Below are positions 1 through 6,179 of a DNA stretch of 32,572 nucleotides, piece by piece. The stretch comes from a virus. Within the stretch, counting starts at the first letter, position 1; the number at the start of each line of letters is the position of its first letter. The position numbers and the translations under genes are program-made. The stretch is taken from IMG/VR virus record IMGVR_UViG_3300042914_001571, positions 1-32,572 of that record, one strand, 5' to 3'. The notes under the pieces are model-generated. The model saw only the letters and a program-made list of their open reading frames with translations, had not been told where the DNA came from and did not search any database.

Positions 1-1
1 C

Positions 2-382
2 TTCGCGGAGATTGATGGCAACGGTATTGTGCAGCGCGTTATCGTTGTTGATAACAAAGACTGTTCTGATGCCAATGGCGTAGAGAAAGAATATATCGGC
101 GCGGCCTTTTGTGAGCGGCTGTTCGGCGGTGCATGGAAGCAGACCAGCTACAACGGCAACTTCCGCAAGCACTACGCTGGTATCGGCTACAAGTACGACG
201 CTGGCCTTGATGCATTCATCCCGCCTCAGCCTTATGCGAGCTGGACATTGGACGCTGATGCCAACTGGCAGCCGCCTGTTGCGATGCCGACCGACGGCGG
301 CATGTATAGCTGGAACGAATCGACGCAAGCGTGGAATGTTATCGCCATGACTTCGGAACAGATCGGCGGCTTATCGCCATAG
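2..382 (+). CDS. Phage tail-region protein, 5' partial
   Basis: The reading frame is open from base 2 and ends at the TAG before base 383, so the start lies left of the window; 126 codons are visible. It begins FAEIDGNGIVQRVIVV, continues with an AFCERLFGG segment and a Gly/Tyr-rich stretch, and ends with a Trp- and Pro-rich region. This pattern is known from small phage proteins encoded near fibre genes in marine and freshwater podoviruses and myoviruses; their function is not established, although a virion or fibre-associated role is usually assumed. A GTG at 29 is in frame, but homologous-looking sequence continues upstream of it, so it is not the start. The gene probably follows the fibre genes at the right edge of the window, if the genome map is circular or permuted. 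Confidence 0.75.
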   Translation, partial: FAEIDGNGIVQRVIVVDNKDCSDANGVEKEYIGAAFCERLFGGAWKQTSYNGNFRKHYAGIGYKYDAGLDAFIPPQPYASWTLDADANWQPPVAMPTDGGMYSWNESTQAWNVIAMTSEQIGGLSP

Positions 383-389
383 TACAAAT

Positions 390-408
390 ACCAATAGATT
401 CTATTGGT
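390..408. repeat. Hyphenated palindrome before the lysis cassette
   Basis: ACCAATAG, three bases, CTATTGGT: eight-base arms in the 44-base gap between the tail-region gene and the first lysis-cassette gene. It could be a hairpin in the leader of the next gene or an operator. It has no run of T after it, so it is not a convincing terminator. Confidence 0.4.
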
Positions 409-426
409 TATAAATTGGAGTGAAAA

Positions 427-708
427 ATGGAAAGCGGTTTCTGGACAACCCTGGGGGCGGCTGTTGCAGGCATTGGTGCTGGTGCTTATGGGATGTACCG
501 CAAGGTACTGGCAGACCTGCGTCACGACAAGGTTGCGACGCTGCACGACGAGGCCATTGAGCATCTGATTACGAACTTGCGTGAGGAGGTCGAGCGCCTG
601 TCGCAGCGCCTGGCTGCGGTCGAGGAGCAGAACCGCAAGTGCGAGGAGCGCAACGACCAGCTGCACCAAGAGATCATGGAACTGAAGCAGAAGCTGCATG
701 TGACCTGA
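427..708 (+). CDS. Small membrane-anchored coiled-coil protein, lysis-cassette start
   Basis: A 93-residue protein with an N-terminal hydrophobic Ala/Gly-rich segment (about residues 7-24), followed by a long charged region with heptad-like spacing of Leu and Val (about 45-90), so one membrane anchor plus a coiled coil. A GGAG Shine-Dalgarno sits 7 bases upstream of the ATG. It heads a string of small membrane genes leading to the endolysin. A role in lysis, as a holin-like or lysis-accessory protein, is inferred from position and topology only. The exact family is not recognised. Confidence 0.7.
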   Translation: MESGFWTTLGAAVAGIGAGAYGMYRKVLADLRHDKVATLHDEAIEHLITNLREEVERLSQRLAAVEEQNRKCEERNDQLHQEIMELKQKLHVT

Positions 709-709
709 T

Positions 710-1432
710 GTGATCGATCCCATAACGATTGCCGCGGCATATAAGACAGCGACATCGTGCATTGAACTCGCAAAAAAAGGGATCGCCCTTTACAAAGAAA
801 TCAAGCAGACGGGCGGCGAGGTCGGCGGGATTCTGAAGGATCTGAAGGAACAGTTCCATAAGATCACCAACCCAACACCGGAGCAGAAGAAGCAGTACAA
901 CGAGGAAGTCAAGCGGGTGCAGGAGGTAGCCAAAGCCGCGCCTGCTGATGTGCTGAACAGCGTCTGGGACAACCTGGGTCAGTTCGTTGACCAGTACGAC
1001 ATCATGGTCAAGGCGTACATCGCCAGCGAGGTGAACGCCAAGGAGGTCTACCGAGGCGAGATGTCGCTGGCTAGGCGTGCGCTTGAGCGGCTGAAGGTCA
1101 GACACCAGCTGGACTCTATGCTGGCTGAGGTGCGCGAACAGATGGTCTACAACGCGCCGCCAGAGCTGGGCGACCTGTGGACTCGGTTTGAAAAGATGTG
1201 GCAGCAGATCGTACAGGAGCAGAACGCGGCACTGGCTGAGGAAATGAGAAAGGCGCAGGTAGCGAGATGGCAACGGGAAAGGACACTCGCGGATCTCCGA
1301 GCAAAGGCGGTATGGATTGGAGCAGTGGTGTTCGTCCTGGCGTGGTTCAGCGGCCTCCTGATCCTGCTCCGAATGAGCAGCACATACCGTGGACTCTACT
1401 CGTCACCGTGGTGGTCATGTGTCTTGTGCTAG
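710..1432 (+). CDS. Coiled-coil protein with C-terminal membrane segment
   Basis: A 240-residue protein from a GTG start two bases after the previous stop, without a clear ribosome site, so translational coupling is likely. Residues 15-190 are charged and mostly helical-looking, rich in Glu, Lys and Gln. Residues 200-220 form one strongly hydrophobic segment (VWIGAVVFVLAWFSGLLILL), followed by a short Ser/Trp/Cys tail. The last 55 codons are overlapped in another frame by the next gene, which also encodes a membrane segment. The topology is that of a cytoplasmic helical domain tethered to the membrane. Function is unknown; a lysis or membrane-associated role is inferred from neighbours. Confidence 0.7.
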   Translation: MIDPITIAAAYKTATSCIELAKKGIALYKEIKQTGGEVGGILKDLKEQFHKITNPTPEQKKQYNEEVKRVQEVAKAAPADVLNSVWDNLGQFVDQYDIMVKAYIASEVNAKEVYRGEMSLARRALERLKVRHQLDSMLAEVREQMVYNAPPELGDLWTRFEKMWQQIVQEQNAALAEEMRKAQVARWQRERTLADLRAKAVWIGAVVFVLAWFSGLLILLRMSSTYRGLYSSPWWSCVLC

Positions 1433-1596
1433 TCATCGCGCTGCCTGTCATGGGCATTATGTACATGGACATGAACAACGCCACCAATGCTGCGCTGAAT
1501 GAGATCCGCAAGATGAAGGAACTGCGGTTGAAGATTTTGAAGGAGCGACTGGATGCTGACCGAACAACAACTCAAGGAGATGATCCCGCGCAATAA
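1267..1596 (+). CDS. Small single-span membrane protein, overlapping gene
   Basis: A 109-residue protein with a Pro/Gly-rich N-terminal tail (1-41), one long hydrophobic segment (about 42-66, PWTLLVTVVVMCLVLVIALP) and a charged Lys/Arg-rich C-terminus. It overlaps the end of the upstream gene by 166 bases and the start of the endolysin gene by 44 bases, each in a different frame. An AGG is present 10 bases before the ATG. Single-span proteins next to endolysins can be holins or antiholins, but nothing in the sequence proves this. That the overlapped frame encodes a clean membrane helix supports it being real. Confidence 0.65.
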   Translation: MATGKDTRGSPSKGGMDWSSGVRPGVVQRPPDPAPNEQHIPWTLLVTVVVMCLVLVIALPVMGIMYMDMNNATNAALNEIRKMKELRLKILKERLDADRTTTQGDDPAQ

Positions 1597-2176
1597 GTAT
1601 GTGTCCTACTGGCACAAGGCGCTGGAACAACTGCTGCCCGACTACGACATCAACACGCCTAAGCGCATTGCGGCCTTTGTCGCCCAGTGCGCCCATGAGT
1701 CTGCTGAGTTCACAGTCATCCAAGAAAACCTGAACTACAAGGCCAGCGCCCTGCGTCGGCTGTTCCCCAAATATTTTCCCACCGATGAGCTCGCAGAACA
1801 GTACGCATCAAAACCAAACAAGCAGCAGGCCATTGCAAACCGTATCTACGCTAATCGCATGGGCAATGGTGACGAGTCTAGCGGTCATGGTTTCGCGTTT
1901 CGTGGCCGAGGTCTTATCCAGCTGACCGGCAAAACAAATGTAACTAACTTTGCTGACAGCATCAGTATCACACCAGAAGAAGCTATCGAATACCTGGAGA
2001 CATTCGAGGGCGCAGCGCAGTCGGCCTGCTGGTTTTGGGAAACCAACAAGCTGAATCAGTGGGCTGATGCAGGCGACATCCTGACGCTGACCAAGCGCAT
2101 CAACGGCGGCACGATTGGATTGAACGATCGCATCAAGCATTACAACCATGCGCTGCATGTCATGGGAGGCCACTGA
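1553..2176 (+). CDS. Endolysin, glycoside hydrolase family 19 (chitinase/lysozyme-like)
   Basis: A 207-residue protein expected to cut the glycan strands of peptidoglycan at the end of infection. The family is shown by AHESAEF (residues 47-53, with the catalytic Glu49 after His), ENLNYKA shortly after it (second acidic position Glu58), and the RGRGLIQLTGKTN block at about 117-129 that is typical of GH19 phage lysins. Length matches single-domain family members of about 200 residues. There is no signal peptide or anchor, so release needs a holin. AAGGAG lies 7 bases before the ATG. The gene sits inside the lysis cassette, followed by holin-like and spanin genes. Confidence 0.93.
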   Translation: MLTEQQLKEMIPRNKYVSYWHKALEQLLPDYDINTPKRIAAFVAQCAHESAEFTVIQENLNYKASALRRLFPKYFPTDELAEQYASKPNKQQAIANRIYANRMGNGDESSGHGFAFRGRGLIQLTGKTNVTNFADSISITPEEAIEYLETFEGAAQSACWFWETNKLNQWADAGDILTLTKRINGGTIGLNDRIKHYNHALHVMGGH

Positions 2177-2358
2177 TGCGCTACTTCATCCTTCTGCTGG
2201 CCCTGCTGGGTTGCGAGGATCGCTTTCGCTATCCCTGCATGGACAAGGCCAACTGGGCAAAGCGTGAATGCCAGCGACCTGACTGTGCCATCACCGGCAC
2301 TTGCCCCGACCAACTGCTCAAACAGGAGGACATGAAAGATGAAAAACCTAGCCCCTGA
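2176..2358 (+). CDS. Small cysteine-rich lipoprotein or exported protein
   Basis: A 60-residue protein whose ATG shares a base with the endolysin stop (TGATG). It starts MRYFILLLALLGC, a short hydrophobic signal with a lipobox-like LLGC, so Cys13 may be lipidated. The mature part has four more Cys and is polar. It overlaps the next gene by 20 bases. No family recognised; a small outer-membrane or periplasmic lysis accessory is one possibility. The lipobox is imperfect, so simple export or an ordinary short membrane peptide cannot be excluded. Confidence 0.6.
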   Translation: MRYFILLLALLGCEDRFRYPCMDKANWAKRECQRPDCAITGTCPDQLLKQEDMKDEKPSP

Positions 2359-2773
2359 GCAGATGGACTCGCTGCTCAAGCTGATCATCGGCACGACGTT
2401 CTGCTTTGTCGTGCTAACGATGACCTGCCTGTCTATGTACAGCGTGGTGTTTGTGACTCAGCCGATGGTCGGGATGGCACCGGCTGACAAGCAGTTCTTT
2501 CTGCTGCTGTCGGACATGAGCAAATACATCCTCGGCGCACTCGGCACGCTGCTGGCCATCAAGGGCAAGGACGGCGTGGCCAAGCTGATCGACCCGCCGC
2601 CAGGTGTGTCGAAGGCCAGCGACTGGAATGACACGCCGCCTGCCGCACCGAAAAGTGTTGCGCCGATACAACGGACTGAGCCGACCATTGACCCGATGTC
2701 GGCACCGCCTGTGGCGACTGGCTTCGGCGGTAAGCCAGCCCCTCCCCCTGCCCCTCAACCGGAGATCCACTGA
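2339..2773 (+). CDS. Holin-like protein, two membrane segments
   Basis: A 144-residue protein with a strong hydrophobic segment at about residues 12-40 and a weaker one at about 60-75 (YILGALGTLLAI), then a Pro/Ala-rich, probably disordered C-terminal tail from about residue 86. AGGAGGA at 2324-2330 gives a strong ribosome site 8 bases before the ATG. This layout (N-terminal helix, short loop, second helix, proline-rich tail), downstream of an endolysin, resembles holins annotated in aquatic podoviruses. It is the best holin candidate of the cassette, but the call rests on topology and position. Confidence 0.65.
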   Translation: MKNLAPEQMDSLLKLIIGTTFCFVVLTMTCLSMYSVVFVTQPMVGMAPADKQFFLLLSDMSKYILGALGTLLAIKGKDGVAKLIDPPPGVSKASDWNDTPPAAPKSVAPIQRTEPTIDPMSAPPVATGFGGKPAPPPAPQPEIH

Positions 2774-2934
2774 TGAAGAAACTGATTGCCCTGCTGTGCC
2801 TGCTGCCTGCCCTTGCCTTCGCTGGCGGCGAAAAGAAAGAAGTCTGCAAGGAAGATCCCAAGACCAAGAAGCAGGTCTGCAAGGTCATCACCGTGCATAA
2901 GAAACTGGAAGGCACCAAGGTGCCACCGAAATGA
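2773..2934 (+). CDS. Small exported protein (53 residues)
   Basis: ATG at 2773 shares a base with the stop of the holin-like gene, and its TGA overlaps the next start (ATGA). The protein opens with a classic signal peptide (MKKLIALLCLLPALAFA, cleavage expected after AFA), leaving about 36 residues that are Lys-rich and contain two Cys (…KEVCKEDP…KQVCKV…), which could form a disulfide. This looks like a small periplasmic protein in a lysis cassette. Function unknown. Confidence 0.6.
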   Translation: MKKLIALLCLLPALAFAGGEKKEVCKEDPKTKKQVCKVITVHKKLEGTKVPPK

Positions 2935-3398
2935 GCCCTCTACACATGGCCGCTGGCTGCGTACTGGTGGCTGCCATTGCTGGCAGTGCCGGGTACTGGC
3001 GCGGCCATAACGCTGGCGAGGCCAAGGTGCAGGCAGCATGGGATCGTGAGCGTGCGCAGCTGGCAGAGGAGCACGCCAAAGCGATGGCCGCTGCGCGTGA
3101 GAAAGAGCAGGCGCTGCAGGCCAATGCAGACCAGCTGAGACAGGAGATGAGCAATGAACTTAAAGCTATCAATCAGCGTTCTGCCAGTGCTATTGACAGC
3201 CTGCGCAAGCGCGCCGACCGCCCCCCCGAGGGCAGTGCCTTGCCCGGTGCCACCGGCCCTGGACAAGGTGGATGTACCCCAAGAGAGCTTTACCGACAGG
3301 ACGCTGAAGTGGCTGTCAGGCTCGCCAGAGAAGCCGACGAACTCACAGCCGCCCTCAAACAATGTTACGCCCAATACGAAACCCTAAGATCAAAGTGA
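2931..3398 (+). CDS. Rz: Inner-membrane spanin subunit (Rz-like)
   Basis: A 155-residue protein with an N-terminal membrane anchor (about residues 5-22) and a long Ala/Glu/Lys-rich periplasmic coiled coil (about 28-95), ending in a Cys-containing helical tail. This is the architecture of an i-spanin, which with its outer-membrane partner fuses inner and outer membranes in the last step of lysis of Gram-negative hosts. The identification is strengthened by a proline-rich lipoprotein gene wholly nested in the +1 frame (3154-3387), as in lambda. It ends just before the terminator at 3427. Confidence 0.88.
   Translation: MSPLHMAAGCVLVAAIAGSAGYWRGHNAGEAKVQAAWDRERAQLAEEHAKAMAAAREKEQALQANADQLRQEMSNELKAINQRSASAIDSLRKRADRPPEGSALPGATGPGQGGCTPRELYRQDAEVAVRLAREADELTAALKQCYAQYETLRSK
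3154..3387 (+). CDS. Rz1: Outer-membrane spanin lipoprotein (Rz1-like), nested in Rz
   Basis: A 77-residue protein embedded completely inside the Rz-like gene in the +1 frame. It has a signal peptide ending in the lipobox LLTAC (lipidated Cys17 expected) and a short proline-rich mature part, both typical of o-spanins. GGAG 7 bases upstream of the ATG serves as ribosome site. It is expected to sit in the outer membrane and bind the Rz coiled coil across the periplasm. Confidence 0.88.
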   Translation: MNLKLSISVLPVLLTACASAPTAPPRAVPCPVPPALDKVDVPQESFTDRTLKWLSGSPEKPTNSQPPSNNVTPNTKP

Positions 3399-3426
3399 TC
3401 CTTCAGCCGTGATCGGCGCGACTTTG

Positions 3427-3451
3427 CCCCGGCTTAGGCCGGGGTTTTTTT
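3427..3451 (+). terminator. Rho-independent terminator after the lysis cassette
   Basis: CCCCGGC, loop TTAG, GCCGGGG, then seven T. The seven-pair GC stem with U-tract ends plus-strand transcription from the lysis genes. It overlaps the last codons and the stop (3434-3436) of the converging recT-like gene. There is no A-run on the other side, so it is not obviously bidirectional. Confidence 0.85.
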
Positions 3452-4462
3452 CTCCGCTTCCTTTTCCTCCTCGGTCAGCTGCGCACCCAACGCCCTGATG
3501 CGTCGCCCGTACATCGAGATCAGTGCCGTCTTTTTGGTGAGTTCAACCCGCTGCAGGTTCTCCTCGTTCAGCTGGCGCAACTCCTTCAGGATGGTCATGC
3601 GCTCGCGCACCGGGCGCTTGCCTGCCCTGGCGGTCTTGTCAAACAGATCCTCCAGCGCAGCTGCCCAGTCATCCAAGCTGGCGAACACTGCGTGCGGCTC
3701 GGCCTTGCCAGGCACCATGATCGGCACGCCGTCTATCACATTGAGTTCTGCAGCAGGTTCTGCAGATTCTGCAGAATCGTTCTGCAAATCGGATTCGTCC
3801 AGGTCTGGCACATACTCGTCTACGGTCACTGCCTCGACCGGCTCAGGCTCCGGCAGGCTGGGCGGCGCGATCACATCCAGCGGGTTGGCTGGCATGGGCG
3901 TGACATCCTTGATCGGCCTGGGTTTGGCCTCGTCTGGATAGTCCTGCGCTTCCTCCGCGGTAATCAGCCCTTTGAGCACATCAGGAAAGGCATCGCGCAG
4001 GGCAAAGCCGCGAGCCCGCATCTGCAACATTCTTTTTGGGTACGCCTGCCAAGGGCCAGCCTTACCCCACAGCCCTGCCCGCCTTGCATCTTCAACACTG
4101 AAACGGACGATCACCGGGTTGCGCCCTTTGCGCCTGGCGATGCAGACGGCGACCGGGTTCGGTGTGCCTTCGCCCTCAATGCTTTCGTCAACGCCTTCGC
4201 AGACCGGGCTGGCCTGCACCAGCGCCATCGCTGCGTCACCGTACACGCTGGGCTTGCCGTTGATGACGGAGATATTCTGCAGCGCCTGCATGGGCTGCAA
4301 ACCAATTTCATATCCCCATTGAACTGCGACCATGATGTCCTCCGGCTTGCCCTGGTACTGCTTCGGCACCATCGCAGACTTCGACAGCATCTGGCTGAAC
4401 TCCATTGCCTCGCCCAGCGTGGCTGGTGCAAATCCCTGCCGGTTAGTTGTAGTCAGCTGCAT
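3434..4462 (-). CDS. RecT-family single-strand annealing protein
   Basis: A 342-residue protein. Residues 1-170 match the RecT-family core: an N-terminal segment ending …AMVPKQYQG, then GLQPMQALQNISVINGKPSVYGD (residues about 53-75), and later WGKAGPWQAYPKRMLQMRARGFALRDAFPDVLKG. Residues 185-260 are acidic and Pro-rich, a likely disordered linker, followed by a helical C-terminal part. RecT proteins bind ssDNA left by a 5'-3' exonuclease and anneal homologous strands; the YqaJ-type exonuclease two genes upstream is the expected partner. The start at 4462 is chosen because AGGAGG lies just upstream; a longer frame to 4498 has no such site. It overlaps the preceding gene by 20 bases. Confidence 0.9.
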   Translation of the reverse strand: MQLTTTNRQGFAPATLGEAMEFSQMLSKSAMVPKQYQGKPEDIMVAVQWGYEIGLQPMQALQNISVINGKPSVYGDAAMALVQASPVCEGVDESIEGEGTPNPVAVCIARRKGRNPVIVRFSVEDARRAGLWGKAGPWQAYPKRMLQMRARGFALRDAFPDVLKGLITAEEAQDYPDEAKPRPIKDVTPMPANPLDVIAPPSLPEPEPVEAVTVDEYVPDLDESDLQNDSAESAEPAAELNVIDGVPIMVPGKAEPHAVFASLDDWAAALEDLFDKTARAGKRPVRERMTILKELRQLNEENLQRVELTKKTALISMYGRRIRALGAQLTEEEKEAEKKTPA

Positions 4463-4628
4463 CGGCTTCCTCCTGGGCGTATTGCTTGAGTGTTTCAAAA
4501 ACGACTGCCATCAGTGCTTCAATCATTTCGCAGGCTTCGTCGTTCGACAGTTTTGGAATGTTTCCCATCAGCGCATTGACGGCGCGTGCGTGGGCAAGCT
4601 CGAGTGGGCGTAGGTCAAGTGTGTTCAT
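4443..4628 (-). CDS. Small helical protein between exonuclease and recT
   Basis: A 61-residue acidic, probably all-helical protein without membrane segment. Its ATG overlaps the exonuclease stop (ATGA), AAGGAA lies 5 bases upstream, and its end overlaps the recT start, so the three genes are translationally linked. No family recognised. It may be a modulator of the exonuclease-annealase pair, but this is inferred from position only. Confidence 0.7.
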   Translation of the reverse strand: MNTLDLRPLELAHARAVNALMGNIPKLSNDEACEMIEALMAVVFETLKQYAQEEADAADYN

Positions 4629-5578
4629 GCGATTTCCTTAACGGCAAGAGTAGATTGGCGAATGGTGTATGCGGCCTTTGCAGGCACTGTCTTTGCGGGC
4701 TGCGCTTGGTAATTACGCATCGGCCAGCGGATCTCAAACCGGCCTGCAATGCCTTTGCTGGCGGTGCCAAGCAATGCTTTCAGATCCTTTTCTGCATCCG
4801 CGCAATCCTTTGCGGCCTTGGTAATTGTGGCTTTTGCTGTTGCAATTTTTTCGGCCAGTAATTCAGCCTCAGTGTCGAGCTGCACGACCTTATCTTCAGC
4901 TGCTGGCCATAACCGATCAGCGTCCTCGCTTGTTGCTGGCGGGTAGTAATCAATCGTGCTGTCAGCGCGAAACCGCTCCAGCTTGTCTTGGAACTCCAGC
5001 ACCGCAGCCTTGATCGTTGCCAGCGTCTGGGCGTGCGGTTCAAACAGGAAGATGCGCAGCGCCGTGCCTTGGTACAGCACGCAGACTGCTCCCCACTTGG
5101 CAGACATGATGTCCATTTGTGCTTGCAGCTGGACGGGGCCGCGGTACAAAGCAGGTATTTCCTCAGGCGACACAGCTGTCAGCTTGGCTTCCAGCACGCC
5201 ATGACCTGCAAGCTCAATCTGCTCGGCACCAATGACGTAGATGCCTGCATCCTCGTCAGTGCGGATGATCTGCCCGCGACCATCAGCGTAACCATCAAGG
5301 CTGCAGCACAGCGGCAGGGTCGGGTGGTAGAAAGCCGCATTGAACTCGGTGGCCAGCTCGGACAGCTGCAGGCGCTCGGCGGCTTCATTAAGAATCAGCG
5401 CCTCAAGGCGGTCGCCCCAGCGCATAGATTCATTGGACTTATCCTCGCGCTCGTTGCCTTTAATGGCGTTGATGCTGTATACGAGCTCGTCGTTCGGGGT
5501 GGCGTACCGAGACAGGCCTAGCAGGGCAGGCAATCGGGACGCAGACATGATGTCATCGGGGGTTTTCTTACCAGCCAT
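4625..5578 (-). CDS. YqaJ-type phage exonuclease (lambda Exo-like fold)
   Basis: A 317-residue nuclease of the PD-(D/E)XK superfamily expected to resect double-stranded ends 5'-3' to give ssDNA for the RecT protein. Visible motifs, counted from MAGKKTP: SRLPALLGLSRY (14-25), WGDRLEALI with Glu59, SLDGYAD with Asp95, VLEAKL with Glu130 and Lys132 (the active-site E-x-K), and VQLQAQMDIM with the conserved Gln-rich helix (149-158). The start at 5578 has GGAGG upstream and shares a base with the stop of the preceding gene (TAATG). A coiled-coil-like stretch at about 245-290 is followed by a basic C-terminus. Confidence 0.9.
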   Translation of the reverse strand: MAGKKTPDDIMSASRLPALLGLSRYATPNDELVYSINAIKGNEREDKSNESMRWGDRLEALILNEAAERLQLSELATEFNAAFYHPTLPLCCSLDGYADGRGQIIRTDEDAGIYVIGAEQIELAGHGVLEAKLTAVSPEEIPALYRGPVQLQAQMDIMSAKWGAVCVLYQGTALRIFLFEPHAQTLATIKAAVLEFQDKLERFRADSTIDYYPPATSEDADRLWPAAEDKVVQLDTEAELLAEKIATAKATITKAAKDCADAEKDLKALLGTASKGIAGRFEIRWPMRNYQAQPAKTVPAKAAYTIRQSTLAVKEIA

Positions 5579-5877
5579 TAGTTTTCCTCCGTGAGTTTGT
5601 AGACGCGCACAACGCGGGCGTGAGCCGCCTTGTGGGTGGCCTCGGTGTAACCAACCGGGGTAAATTTTTTTGATTTGAAAACAGCCCCAAGGACACTGGG
5701 GTGCATTTCTGAGGGCAAGCGCAGCTGTGCTCTTATGTCGTTGATGCACACCGTGCCTTGTTGGCGGGCGATCTCAACGGCTAGTGCTCGGCAGCGACAC
5801 AGGAACTCTGTGTCTCTGTGCTCAAAAAGCGTCAGCTGGGCATCGCGCAGGGCGCGACCCAAAGTGGCGGCTTCCAT
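5578..5877 (-). CDS. Small winged-helix-like phage protein
   Basis: A 99-residue protein with an N-terminal helix pair and a C-terminal part (…VCINDIRAQLRLP…VLGAVFKSKKFTPVGY…VRVYKL) that resembles the compact winged-helix fold seen in small phage early proteins. A G-rich ribosome site precedes the ATG. It is directly upstream of, and overlapping with, the exonuclease gene. DNA binding is plausible but not proven; the specific role is unknown. Confidence 0.75.
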   Translation of the reverse strand: MEAATLGRALRDAQLTLFEHRDTEFLCRCRALAVEIARQQGTVCINDIRAQLRLPSEMHPSVLGAVFKSKKFTPVGYTEATHKAAHARVVRVYKLTEEN

Positions 5878-5889
5878 GAAAACCCCCCG

Positions 5890-6129
5890 TCAGGTAAGGA
5901 TTGCCAGGGCAACCACGGCCAAAAGACCGATGGAGCTGACGATCAGAACAGGGGTGTCTGGGTCATTGTGCAGCGCAAGAATCTTGTGTTTGCGCTTCCA
6001 ATAACCGGAATACAAATTATGCGAAATACCCGCTATGTAGTTGTTGCGGTTTGAATAACCGCAATACACATATGCGCGGGAAAGACCGCATGTTTGCTTA
6101 TGTTTATCCAAGCTTTTCTCCTTTTCCAT
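5890..6129 (-). CDS. Repeat-containing small protein with C-terminal membrane anchor
   Basis: A frame of up to 79 residues. The middle part consists of about four imperfect 9-10-residue repeats built on Gly-(Tyr/Leu/Ile/Tyr)-(Ser/Trp) with Arg/Lys/His and Tyr (for example CGYSNRNNY, AGISHNLYS, SGYWKRK). The end is a hydrophobic segment (PVLIVSSIGLLAVVALAIL). The ATG at 6129 has no ribosome site; a TTG at 6111 lies 6 bases after AAAAGGAG and may be the true start. Gene status is less sure than for its neighbours because the repeats also look like a DNA-level array. No family recognised. Confidence 0.45.
   Translation of the reverse strand: MEKEKSLDKHKQTCGLSRAYVYCGYSNRNNYIAGISHNLYSGYWKRKHKILALHNDPDTPVLIVSSIGLLAVVALAILT
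5991..6092. repeat. Four-copy degenerate ~27-base repeat
   Basis: AATAACCGGAATACA (6000-6014) recurs as AATAACCGCAATACA (6054-6068), with weaker copies starting near 6025 (AATACCCGCTATGTA) and 6081 (AAAGACCGCATG); each follows a TGCG. Spacing is about 25-29 bases. The copy at 6044-6064 is also a perfect inverted repeat, TTGCGGTT-5-AACCGCAA. All lie inside the small repeat-protein frame. Confidence 0.55.
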
Positions 6130-6146
6130 GTGGTTGAACGGCGTTA

Positions 6147-6175
6147 TAAAAATTCAAACGGGTATTTCCGTTTGA
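6147..6175 (-). terminator. Terminator-like hairpin (or operator) after the SOS-box gene
   Basis: Read on the minus strand: TCAAACGG, six bases, CCGTTTGA, then ATTTTTATAA. The eight-pair stem followed by a short T-run, 5 bases after the stop of the 110-residue gene, suggests a weak terminator. The arms share TTCAAACG/C with palindromes at 6044-6064 and 7488-7503, so it may instead be a protein-binding site. Confidence 0.45.
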
Positions 6176-6179
6176 GCTA

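Noticed and set aside
390-401. ACCAATAGATTC recurs near 23606, and CAATAGAATC occurs at 13839
   Set aside because: Considered as a phage promoter word, but 10-12-base repeats at this number are expected by chance and positions relative to genes are inconsistent.
3692-4489. Long plus-strand frame (265 codons) opposite the recT-like gene
   Set aside because: It is the antisense shadow of a well-supported RecT-family gene with biased codon use; its product looks random.
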